Of a stretch of DNA of 8,377 bases, positions 1-5,404 are shown piece after piece. The notes beneath the pieces were generated by a model, which did no database searches, was not told where the DNA came from, and was given only the letters and a program-made list of their open reading frames with translations. Within the stretch, counting starts at the first letter, position 1. Every line of letters starts with the position of its first letter. The DNA is taken from positions 1-8,377 of the forward strand of contig CAILQE010000051.1 of the NCBI GenBank assembly GCA_903836325.1. Reading direction: 5' to 3'. The DNA comes from an uncultured Candidatus Saccharibacteria bacterium (GTDB taxonomy: Bacteria > Patescibacteriota > Saccharimonadia > Saccharimonadales > UBA4665). The position numbers were made by a program, and so were the translations under genes.

Positions 1-128
1 ATAGACCAGTTAAACAAAGGGAGCAAGTGATTAAATCACAAAGTGCGCTAGACGCATTCAAGTTGTTTTTTGAGGAGATCAAAACCGCAAAACCAACGAA
101 CAGAGTTCGCAGAATTCGTCCTAATTAA
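1..128 (+). CDS. C-terminal end of an unrecognised protein (partial)
   Basis: The frame that ends at the TAA at 126-128 is open back to the left edge and encodes the last 41 or so residues of a protein. The tail is basic and ends in RVRRIRPN. An amphipathic, probably helical stretch with the residues ALDAFKLFFEEIK lies just before it. A strong intrinsic terminator follows 21 nt after the stop, which supports this being the true end of a + strand transcript. I do not recognise the family from this fragment and no catalytic motif is visible. The start lies outside the window. Confidence 0.6.
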   Translation, partial: RPVKQREQVIKSQSALDAFKLFFEEIKTAKPTNRVRRIRPN

Positions 129-149
129 CAGATGAGAATAGTACTCTGG

Positions 150-179
150 AGCCTTCGACAAAGTCGAGGGCTTTTTTTT
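150..179 (+). terminator. Intrinsic terminator after the left-edge gene
   Basis: A 10-bp stem (150-159 with 163-172, one G-U pair) closes an AAA triloop and runs into an eight-T tract (172-179). It reads on the + strand and ends the transcript of the partial gene at the left edge, separating it from the NrdR-like gene downstream. Confidence 0.9.
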
Positions 180-228
180 ATTTCCACTGTTTTAAACATG
201 TTATCCACTAGCTTTTTCATTAGCGTTA

Positions 229-243
229 TGACAATATATTGAT
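229..243 (+). promoter_or_regulatory. Putative leaderless promoter and NrdR-type operator of the NrdR-like gene
   Basis: A TGA triplet (229-231) precedes a weak -10 hexamer CAATAT (232-237), and exactly 6 nt separate it from the ATG at 244. The same spacing is seen at the PH-domain and xer genes in this window, where the hexamers are much better. No Shine-Dalgarno sequence is visible. The perfect palindrome CAATATATTG (232-241) matches the core of the published NrdR-box consensus (CwATATATwG) and covers the hexamer, so it could serve autoregulation. Promoter and operator are inferences from pattern. Confidence 0.45.
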
Positions 244-654
244 ATGGTATGTATTTATTGTAAAAACTCGACTAAAATATCGAACTCCAGGCATCTTGCC
301 AGAAAGAACGGCACTTGGAGGAGAAGAAATTGCCAAATATGTAATGTCACCTTCTCTACTATTGAGACTCCTGACTACTCAACTATATGGTCACTAGCAA
401 GAAATAATTCTAAACGCTTAGAACCCTTCAATAGAACTAAGTTATATATTTCTATATATGAAAGCTTGAAACATCGTCCTAGGGCTTTAGAAGAGGCTGA
501 CGAATTAACTAATACAATACTAATTAGACTGAGCAATATAGTTATAGATGGACTAGTTTTTGTAGACGATTTGAGAAACTGTGTATTTAATACGTTATCA
601 AATTTTGATAACACTTCCCTAGTCTACTATAAAGCTTATTTCGATAAAGATTAA
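244..654 (+). CDS. nrdR: NrdR-like transcriptional repressor (zinc ribbon plus ATP-cone)
   Basis: The protein is 136 aa; typical NrdR is about 150 aa. It would repress ribonucleotide reductase genes by sensing ATP/dATP through an ATP-cone. The N-terminal zinc ribbon has Cys3, Cys6, Cys30 and Cys33, with the characteristic arginine run (R26-R28) before the second pair and the family-like FSTIE after it. The ATP-cone spans about 49-130, with EPFNRTKL (60-67) matching the family's EPFxxxKL and YYKAYFDKD aligning with the usual YRSFKD. The cone is divergent: the usual K-x-x-G/D start is replaced by RNNS with an apparent one-residue insertion before EPF, and the C-terminal tail is absent. The ATG at 244 is required to keep Cys3 and Cys6. 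The stop codon overlaps that of the convergent glycosyltransferase gene by 4 nt. No ribonucleotide reductase gene is in the window. Confidence 0.85.
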   Translation: MVCIYCKNSTKISNSRHLARKNGTWRRRNCQICNVTFSTIETPDYSTIWSLARNNSKRLEPFNRTKLYISIYESLKHRPRALEEADELTNTILIRLSNIVIDGLVFVDDLRNCVFNTLSNFDNTSLVYYKAYFDKD

Positions 655-2279
655 TAAGGATCGGATTTAGTACTTACAATTTTTTTATTAGATAATCTAA
701 CTGCCTTCTCGGTAACATCAAATTTACTTAAGTATCTTTTAAACATTAATCTAGTCTGAGAGTTAAAAGCTGCAAGTGAACCGAATAAAAATCCAGTAAA
801 TGGAGCTAGTATCCATTGAAACAACATAATTACAGAGTGGCGACGCTTTATTCGAGCAGGACGCTTAGGTAATGTAACTAAGCATATATACACTGAAGCT
901 AGAGCACCAATTAAGCCAACTCTTTGAATATAACTAACTGTTATTGGCAGCTGGTTGGCCGCAAAATTCTGAGGGTGGAAGAAATGCGGCAAAAAGACTG
1001 CCCCAAACACGAGATATATACCCACCGCCCAAGTTACATGTCCTTCAAGAGTACGCAATAATTTAGATAACTTATCTGTTAATGGAATCTTATTCTTGTG
1101 GAAGAATCCCTTAGAAGCAATATATGCAACATCAGATGCCCCATAAGACCATCTTCGAAGCTGAATGAACTGAGCTCTTATAGTTCTAAAATATGTATCA
1201 GCTAAGACTGCATCTTGGTAAATAGGAATGCTCAAGGGGTATACCCTATAGTCTCCATCATATCTAAAGTAACTTCTCCAGAACTGATGTCCATCCTCTA
1301 CCACTGTTCTGACACTCCAAAAATCCATCTCTATAAGAGATTTCATTGATTGAGCATGAGCAGAAAAGTTTCTCTGTAGATGAGCTCTTTTAGATTGAAC
1401 GATGTAATACAGATTATTTCCTGTAGCAATTACTCTCATCATAGTAGGAGCATCCCAAATATTGTTGGTAAACATAGGAAGTGGTTGGAATGAACACCTT
1501 ATAGGATTTGGAACAACACAAAACATATATGTTAATGCCGAAAAATACTTCTTATCTGGTCTGTTGTCTGCATCTAAGGTACTAACTAGGACATTCTCGG
1601 AGTCGATATTTTTTTCTTTTAGATATTTCTCGAGCTGACGTCCAGCATAGGTGATATTCCCACCTTTTCCAATAATTTCCCCGGGAATATCTGATGGATG
1701 CTGAAAACATAATGCATCCTTAAAATCTTTTTTATATTCTTTAATCAATGCTTCAACTCTATCTTGAGCAACTTTGCCCGCTCTACCTTCATATGCTATA
1801 ACCAAGATAATATTCTCAGCTCCATGGGTACTATTTTTAACTGACTCAATAGTCGGTCTTAATACCTGTTCACTTTCATTCACGGTTGCGATCATAGCAA
1901 CATGAACAACTTCACTAGGTTTATAGATTTTATCGAAAGATAACATTCTAGCCATATTATTGGCGTGCCATTTTGGTCTCTCTTTATTAGTAAAATCGAC
2001 TATTCCGCTTTCTAGATCTTCATTTAACTGATCCCAGTTTATTTTTATGTGTCTTTTCATAGTTAAATAGCCATCTATTGCCCTAATATCGTATCCGAGC
2101 GATCTAACAAAGAAAATTAATAGATAAGTAAGAAGTAAAACTACCATTAATTCAATGTTTAAAAATGACAGTGCTATAGTAAGAATAACCATACCCCAGC
2201 TCAAAGCTCCAGGTAGAATCTCAAAGAATCTATAGTGGCCTTTTCGATCCTTTTCGTAAGGAATTTCTATATCTATCAT
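651..2279 (-). CDS. Membrane-embedded family 2 glycosyltransferase, processive type
   Basis: A 542-aa inner-membrane glycosyltransferase of the cellulose/hyaluronan-synthase-like GT2 type. It would transfer sugar from a nucleotide sugar to a growing glycan on the cytoplasmic face, probably for surface polysaccharide. Two membrane segments lie at about 23-41 and 43-60. The GT-A domain (about 125-380) carries the metal/UDP-binding D-A-D at 236-238, the catalytic-base ED at 328-329, and QLRRW at 373-377, the QxxRW signature of processive enzymes. Three further membrane segments are at about 411-434, 447-470 and 482-505, followed by a basic tail. The ATG shares one base with the stop of the upstream membrane-protein gene (TAATG), so the two are probably translationally coupled. 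The 3' end overlaps the convergent NrdR-like gene. The sugar and product cannot be read from the sequence. Confidence 0.85.
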   Translation of the reverse strand: MIDIEIPYEKDRKGHYRFFEILPGALSWGMVILTIALSFLNIELMVVLLLTYLLIFFVRSLGYDIRAIDGYLTMKRHIKINWDQLNEDLESGIVDFTNKERPKWHANNMARMLSFDKIYKPSEVVHVAMIATVNESEQVLRPTIESVKNSTHGAENIILVIAYEGRAGKVAQDRVEALIKEYKKDFKDALCFQHPSDIPGEIIGKGGNITYAGRQLEKYLKEKNIDSENVLVSTLDADNRPDKKYFSALTYMFCVVPNPIRCSFQPLPMFTNNIWDAPTMMRVIATGNNLYYIVQSKRAHLQRNFSAHAQSMKSLIEMDFWSVRTVVEDGHQFWRSYFRYDGDYRVYPLSIPIYQDAVLADTYFRTIRAQFIQLRRWSYGASDVAYIASKGFFHKNKIPLTDKLSKLLRTLEGHVTWAVGIYLVFGAVFLPHFFHPQNFAANQLPITVSYIQRVGLIGALASVYICLVTLPKRPARIKRRHSVIMLFQWILAPFTGFLFGSLAAFNSQTRLMFKRYLSKFDVTEKAVRLSNKKIVSTKSDPY

Positions 2280-2644
2280 TACCTAAGAACCAATAAATAA
2301 TTACTTACTATAAGAGTTAACACTTGTAATAAAATTCCTAAACTTAAAACTGTAACAGCTAATTGGCGGTGAATATTATAAGTTTTAAGACTAATAACGA
2401 CACTAGTTGATAAAACTAATAAAGAAAAGAATATAAAACTAATTAGATCTATTAATCCCCCAGGTATAAACTCAACTGCGCTAGCATTAGAACAATCTCT
2501 GCACTGAACTATATAGCTACTACTATGGCCACTAGATAATCTAAGGATTATAAACACCGTAGATATGATGAATAACACTAAGTTAATACTTATGAGAAGT
2601 AGGACATATTGATCTCGTAGAAATTTCTTGGATAAAGTTAACAT
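2279..2644 (-). CDS. Small three-segment membrane protein coupled to the glycosyltransferase
   Basis: I do not recognise this family. The 121-aa product has a short basic N-terminus, a hydrophobic segment at about 14-34, a loop with a C-x-x-C pair (Cys48 and Cys51, residues QCRDCS), a second segment at about 64-85, a short basic turn, and a third at about 95-118. The positive-inside rule puts the C-x-x-C loop outside the cytoplasm. I chose the ATG at 2644 because a TATATT hexamer sits exactly 6 nt upstream, as at other genes here; an in-frame GTG at 2665 would add seven residues. Its TAA overlaps the ATG of the glycosyltransferase by one base, which suggests a partner or accessory subunit of that enzyme. 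That role is inferred from position only. Confidence 0.7.
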   Translation of the reverse strand: MLTLSKKFLRDQYVLLLISINLVLFIISTVFIILRLSSGHSSSYIVQCRDCSNASAVEFIPGGLIDLISFIFFSLLVLSTSVVISLKTYNIHRQLAVTVLSLGILLQVLTLIVSNYLLVLR

Positions 2645-2650
2645 ATACTC

Positions 2651-2656
2651 AATATA
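2651..2656 (-). promoter_or_regulatory. Candidate -10 box of the membrane protein/glycosyltransferase unit
   Basis: The - strand reads TATATT, then 6 nt, then the ATG at 2644, which would give a leaderless start. There is no TG extension and no good -35, so this is weaker than the xer and PH-gene examples. Read-through from the tRNA-Thr promoter upstream is the alternative. Confidence 0.3.
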
Positions 2657-2681
2657 TTTTAGCACTAAATCATTAATAAAA

Positions 2682-2758
2682 TGGAGCCACCTATCGGAAT
2701 CGAACCGATGACCCTCGCTTTACGAAAGCGATGCTCTAGCCAACTGAGCTAAGGTGGC
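2682..2758 (-). tRNA. tRNA-Thr (anticodon CGU)
   Basis: The - strand folds as a full cloverleaf. It has a 7-bp acceptor stem (GCCACCT with AGGTGGC), a D-arm GCTC/GAGC, a perfectly paired anticodon stem TCGCT/AGCGA around TTCGTAA (anticodon CGT, decoding ACG), and a T-arm ATCGG/CCGAT with loop TTCGAAT. The discriminator base is T and the CCA end is encoded (2682-2684). Confidence 0.97.
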
Positions 2759-2771
2759 AAACGATATAGTT

Positions 2772-2777
2772 ATTATA
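2772..2777 (-). promoter_or_regulatory. Candidate -10 box for tRNA-Thr
   Basis: A consensus TATAAT on the - strand would start transcription near 2765, 7 nt before the mature tRNA-Thr. It lies directly downstream of the tRNA-Asp terminator, so tRNA-Thr would need its own promoter. No convincing -35 is seen. Confidence 0.5.
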
Positions 2778-2780
2778 TAT

Positions 2781-2809
2781 AAAAAAATCTGCCTAATATA
2801 AGCAGATTT
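2781..2809 (-). terminator. Intrinsic terminator after tRNA-Asp
   Basis: An 8-bp stem (AAATCTGC with GCAGATTT, 2785-2792 and 2802-2809) with a 9-nt loop is followed on the - strand by a T tract (2787-2781). It ends the tRNA-Asp transcript 15 nt after its CCA end and separates the two tRNA genes. Confidence 0.8.
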
Positions 2810-2824
2810 ATGTATATCTAAATT

Positions 2825-2901
2825 TGGCGGGCCCGACCGGATTCGAACCGGCGATCTTCTCCGTGACAGGGAGACGTGATAGGCCTCTTCACTACGAGCC
2901 C
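2825..2901 (-). tRNA. tRNA-Asp (anticodon GUC)
   Basis: The cloverleaf on the - strand has acceptor stem GGGCTCG/CGGGCCC (one G-U), D-stem GTGA/TCAC, and anticodon stem TCTCC/GGAGA around CTGTCAC (anticodon GTC). The T-arm is GCCGG/CCGGT with loop TTCGAAT. The discriminator is G, as expected for aspartate, and CCA is encoded (2825-2827). A weak TATATT at 2915-2920 is a possible -10 box. Confidence 0.97.
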
Positions 2902-2957
2902 AAGTAAGCCATCAAATATACAGGGGTAATAATATCAAAAAAAGTCTGTTTAATCAA

Positions 2958-4067
2958 TTAATTTAGAGAGACATTTATGAATATACTCGGCTTATTACTA
3001 GACTTTAAGCTTTGAGTATAATTTGCAATTGGCTGAATATTAAATTGAATGTGCGCAGCTTTAACACTATTCCCTGTTTTACTTATTAATTTAAGTATTT
3101 CTAAGTTAGTACCGCTGTTAATTACTCCCGATACCTGCCCTGGCTGCATTGAGAAGAGTTTATTGATTACTATAGGAGAAATATTTGGATTATTTAATGT
3201 TATATCAGATCCATATTGTCCACCATTAGAAGCAGTCGAACTATCTTGAGAATATTTAGATGCTACAGACGCGAAGTCTTGTCCTGAATTCAATAAGCCC
3301 ACAACTGAATTAGCTTGATTAGTGGTGTTTGCGTCTAATTTGGCGGCAACTTTCTGGCTTAGCAGCTCTATTCCTAGTTCTCTCCTGAAATCATTTATGT
3401 TCCAACCCCAATACTCATTTAATACATTACTAAGTACTTGATCGCTATTTCCGAGCTTATTTTGTTGTCTCACAGTGCTAATAGCTGAAGATATCTCGAT
3501 TCCGCTTACCTTTATATCATTTTTATCAGCAAGAGTTGACACATAAGAGTCATTAACTACTCTCTTCATAGCCTGCTGCTTTAGTGTAGTAAGCTGGTTT
3601 TTTCCATCTTTAGTACTGAAATTAGCTTGCTGCTGAGTAATGTAATAATGCATGTTTCTTCTTAGTTCGAATAGATAGCTATTATAAGAAATCCACCTTC
3701 CACCTTCTTTGGCTACAGGAAAAGGAATTACTTCAGTAACTCTATATAGAAAACCTGAAGTAGTTTGCAGCGCATATAGCTCAATAGAACAATATGCAAA
3801 GAAAGAAACTAATACAATTAGAGCTATTCCTACAGATAATCTAACGAATTTATGCTTTGAATGTTGCAAAGGATAAATAAATTTTCTAGCAGTAGAAAGT
3901 ATATCTTCTCGGTGATCCGAAACAGTATCGTTAGTTATATTCGATACACTCTTGATAGCCTCATTGACCTTATCTACAGTAATAGATCCCTTTCTTAAGG
4001 GATTAGATATTTTACTGGGTAATTTTACCCTTTTAATTTTCAATTTCTTCAATTTCAAATTCTTCAT
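2958..4067 (-). CDS. Membrane-anchored SurA/PrsA-like foldase with an apparently permuted parvulin domain
   Basis: The 369-aa protein has a lysine-rich cytoplasmic N-terminus (about 1-73), one membrane segment (about 74-98), and an extracytoplasmic part resembling PpiC/SurA foldases, which help exported proteins fold. Residues about 135-245 form a helical SurA-N-like chaperone region. Residues about 254-328 match the parvulin domain: LLNSGQDFASVASKYSQD (258-275), NGGQYG (281-286), MQPGQVSGVI (307-316) and strand LEILKLI (322-328). The usual first strand (HILV-like) is missing before residue 254, but KAAHIQF appears after the last strand (336-342), as if permuted. The conserved C-terminal GYH is replaced by NLE, so catalytic activity is doubtful. 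The start overlaps the PH-domain gene by 35 nt. AGGTGGA lies 10 nt before the ATG and can serve as ribosome binding site. The stop is at 2958-2960. Confidence 0.8.
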   Translation of the reverse strand: MKNLKLKKLKIKRVKLPSKISNPLRKGSITVDKVNEAIKSVSNITNDTVSDHREDILSTARKFIYPLQHSKHKFVRLSVGIALIVLVSFFAYCSIELYALQTTSGFLYRVTEVIPFPVAKEGGRWISYNSYLFELRRNMHYYITQQQANFSTKDGKNQLTTLKQQAMKRVVNDSYVSTLADKNDIKVSGIEISSAISTVRQQNKLGNSDQVLSNVLNEYWGWNINDFRRELGIELLSQKVAAKLDANTTNQANSVVGLLNSGQDFASVASKYSQDSSTASNGGQYGSDITLNNPNISPIVINKLFSMQPGQVSGVINSGTNLEILKLISKTGNSVKAAHIQFNIQPIANYTQSLKSSNKPSIFINVSLN

Positions 4068-4608
4068 TATTTATATTTCCACCTGGATAATTACTTGGTA
4101 CTATTCCTTGATCTCTAAAAATTGAAACCAATTTTTTCTGAATATGTGCCGGCTTATGTATATCATTTAATATTAAATCTCCTACATAAGTCTGCATCAT
4201 TATTGTACCAAAACCTAATAAAGTTTCTTGTATTCCAGATATAGCATAATTAATAGATTGAATCTGATTTAAAGATAAATCTGCTACGGATCTATGAAAA
4301 AAACCTTTTTGAGTTATTTGGATGAACCTTTGATTGGTCGTAATGAATACACTAAAATACCAACCTACCCAGTAAGGGAAAATTACTAGTCCTCCAGCTA
4401 AAATGCCGAGTCCTATACCGGCAAAGAACCAAGTAAACCCCAAAGTAGGCTTAAATAGAGTTGGCAGAACACCCAACAATGGAAATAATAGAGATATAAC
4501 TAATCCTTTACGCATCACAATAGGATGCCTTCGAAAAACATATAGCACCTCTTCTCCATCGAGTTGATCACTAAAGTATTTTTTATTTGGTTTTATTGCT
4601 TTAGACAT
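4033..4608 (-). CDS. Bacterial PH-domain (DUF304/YdbS-like) membrane protein
   Basis: The 191-aa product resembles the bPH2 family (PF03703). Two or three membrane segments (about 34-52 and 57-87) precede a PH-like beta domain at about 84-160. Features typical of the family are FITTNQRFIQIT (88-99), the basic turn FFHRSVADLSLNQIQSI, and GFGTIMMQTYVGDLILNDI followed by the HKPAHIQKKL helix. A proline- and glycine-containing linker and an acidic tail (EEFEIEEIEN) close the protein. Family members sit in the cytoplasmic membrane and their biochemical role is not established. A possible TGATACAAT promoter ends 6 nt before the ATG at 4608, so the mRNA is probably leaderless. The last 35 nt overlap the foldase gene downstream, which makes a two-gene unit; a shared envelope role is an inference. 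Confidence 0.82.
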   Translation of the reverse strand: MSKAIKPNKKYFSDQLDGEEVLYVFRRHPIVMRKGLVISLLFPLLGVLPTLFKPTLGFTWFFAGIGLGILAGGLVIFPYWVGWYFSVFITTNQRFIQITQKGFFHRSVADLSLNQIQSINYAISGIQETLLGFGTIMMQTYVGDLILNDIHKPAHIQKKLVSIFRDQGIVPSNYPGGNINNEEFEIEEIEN

Positions 4609-4623
4609 ACGTGTATTGTATCA
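4609..4623 (-). promoter_or_regulatory. Extended -10 promoter of the PH-domain/foldase unit (leaderless)
   Basis: The - strand reads TGATACAAT (4623-4615), then ACACGT, then ATG at 4608. The expected start of transcription, 7 nt after the hexamer, is the A of the ATG. No Shine-Dalgarno sequence fits in front. The element sits between the CCA end of tRNA-Arg and the gene. Confidence 0.7.
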
Positions 4624-4637
4624 AAAATAAGATAATT

Positions 4638-4712
4638 TGGTGCCCCCAGAAGGAATCGAACCTACAGCTTCTCCTTAGGACGGAGTTATTTTATCCTTTG
4701 AACTATGGGGGC
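4638..4712 (-). tRNA. tRNA-Arg (anticodon CCU), with imperfect stems
   Basis: The - strand gives acceptor stem GCCCCCA/TGGGGGC, anticodon loop GTCCTAA (anticodon CCT), T-loop TTCGATT, discriminator A and encoded CCA (4638-4640). Several pairs are broken: C-A at the base of the D-loop (GTTC with AAAT), A-A at the top of the anticodon stem (ACTCC with GGAGA), and T-T in the T-stem (GTAGG with CCTTC). Position 32 is G rather than a pyrimidine. Acceptor and loops remain canonical, so I read it as a functional but relaxed tRNA. Confidence 0.9.
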
Positions 4713-4714
4713 TT

Positions 4715-4743
4715 AAAAACCTAGATTTATAAAAAGCTAGGTT
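4715..4743 (-). terminator. Intrinsic terminator after ndk, overlapping the tRNA-Arg promoter region
   Basis: A 7-bp stem (AACCTAG 4718-4724 with CTAGGTT 4737-4743) and a 12-nt loop are followed on the - strand by five Ts (4719-4715). It lies 8 nt after the ndk stop. The loop holds TATAAA (4731-4726 on the - strand), a candidate -10 for tRNA-Arg whose 5' end is at 4712. Confidence 0.7.
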
Positions 4744-4751
4744 AATTCACA

Positions 4752-5309
4752 TTAAGCGTGTGTAAGATGCTCCTGAGCAGTCTTATATTCATATAACTCT
4801 TCAGGTTTAAACCATAAATCAATTTCTACTTTTGCTTCTTCTACTGTTCCAGATGCGTGTACTAGATTTGCAGCACCTTTTCTAGCGATTGATGCTTTAC
4901 CTAAACTTAGATGCGCATAATCCCCTCTTATAGTTCCAGGAAGTGAGTCTTTTGGACCTGTGCTTCCAACTAATTTACGTACAACCTCTACTGCATGTCC
5001 GCCTTCAAGTACAAATGCTAATACTGGTCCAGATCTCATAAAGTCTCGAGTAGCGTTTAGAATTATCTTTCCAATTTCTTCAGCAGATTCAGTATATTCT
5101 ACACCGTATTTATCCCAATCTTGCTTAGTCTTGTTTCCGATAATATCTCCTAGTTCATCTGGGTAGTGTTTCACTAAAGTTTCGTTAGTTGGAACTAACA
5201 TTTTCATTCCCACAATCTTAAGTCCAACTTTTTCAAATCTAGTCAATATTTCACCAACTAGTCCTCTTTGAACTGCGTCAGGTTTAAGTATTACTAAAGT
5301 TTTCTCCAT
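4752..5309 (-). CDS. ndk: Nucleoside diphosphate kinase, long form
   Basis: The enzyme transfers the gamma phosphate from ATP to nucleoside diphosphates through a phosphohistidine, and so balances NTP and dNTP pools. At 185 aa it is longer than the usual 130-150. Visible family residues are Lys9 in LKPDAVQRG, Tyr49, Arg111 and Thr117 around RKLVGSTGPK, Arg128 in PGTIRGD, Asn148, and the catalytic His151 in NLVHASG, where most bacteria have NxxHGSDS. Two insertions explain the length: about 20 residues after HYPDE (52-90) and about 12 between RGDYA and NLVH. A short C-terminal tail follows DLWF. The ATG at 5309 has AAAGGA 8 nt upstream (5318-5323), the clearest ribosome binding site here, and the gene has its own promoter and terminator. 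Confidence 0.95.
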   Translation of the reverse strand: MEKTLVILKPDAVQRGLVGEILTRFEKVGLKIVGMKMLVPTNETLVKHYPDELGDIIGNKTKQDWDKYGVEYTESAEEIGKIILNATRDFMRSGPVLAFVLEGGHAVEVVRKLVGSTGPKDSLPGTIRGDYAHLSLGKASIARKGAANLVHASGTVEEAKVEIDLWFKPEELYEYKTAQEHLTHA

Positions 5310-5337
5310 ATAAAATATCCTTTCTATTTAATTACTA

Positions 5338-5346
5338 ATTTTAACA
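5338..5346 (-). promoter_or_regulatory. Extended -10 promoter of ndk
   Basis: The - strand reads TGTTAAAAT, a TGn-extended -10 box. Transcription would start near 5331, leaving a leader of about 22 nt that contains the AAAGGA ribosome binding site. This contrasts with the leaderless arrangement of the divergent xer gene only about 50 bp away. Confidence 0.55.
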
Positions 5347-5389
5347 GATAAATAAGGCTTAACAGAATTAATTTAATGTCGCAAAATAT

Positions 5390-5404
5390 TGATATAATAT
5401 GCAT
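5390..5404 (+). promoter_or_regulatory. Extended -10 promoter of the xer gene (leaderless)
   Basis: TGATATAAT (5390-5398) is a perfect extended -10 box. Six bases later comes the ATG at 5405, where transcription is expected to start. No Shine-Dalgarno sequence precedes it and the -35 region is poor. The arrangement favours 5405 over the in-frame ATG at 5399 as start codon. Confidence 0.75.

Noticed and set aside
201..209. TTATCCACT, one base off the DnaA box consensus
   Set aside because: It is a single site with no cluster of boxes, AT-rich unwinding repeat or dnaA gene nearby, so there is no support for an origin.
375..614. Open frame on the - strand inside the NrdR-like gene
   Set aside because: It is antisense to a gene with clear family motifs and shows no motif of its own.
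2902..2957. Possible terminator of the foldase gene (seven Ts after an AT-rich palindrome around 2945-2960)
   Set aside because: The hairpin would have only about five A-T pairs with a two-base loop, too weak to call.
3049..3249. Open frame on the + strand inside the foldase gene
   Set aside because: It lies opposite the conserved parvulin segment and has no plausible start signal or recognisable domain.
4960..5166. Open frame on the + strand inside ndk
   Set aside because: It is the shadow of a highly conserved coding region.
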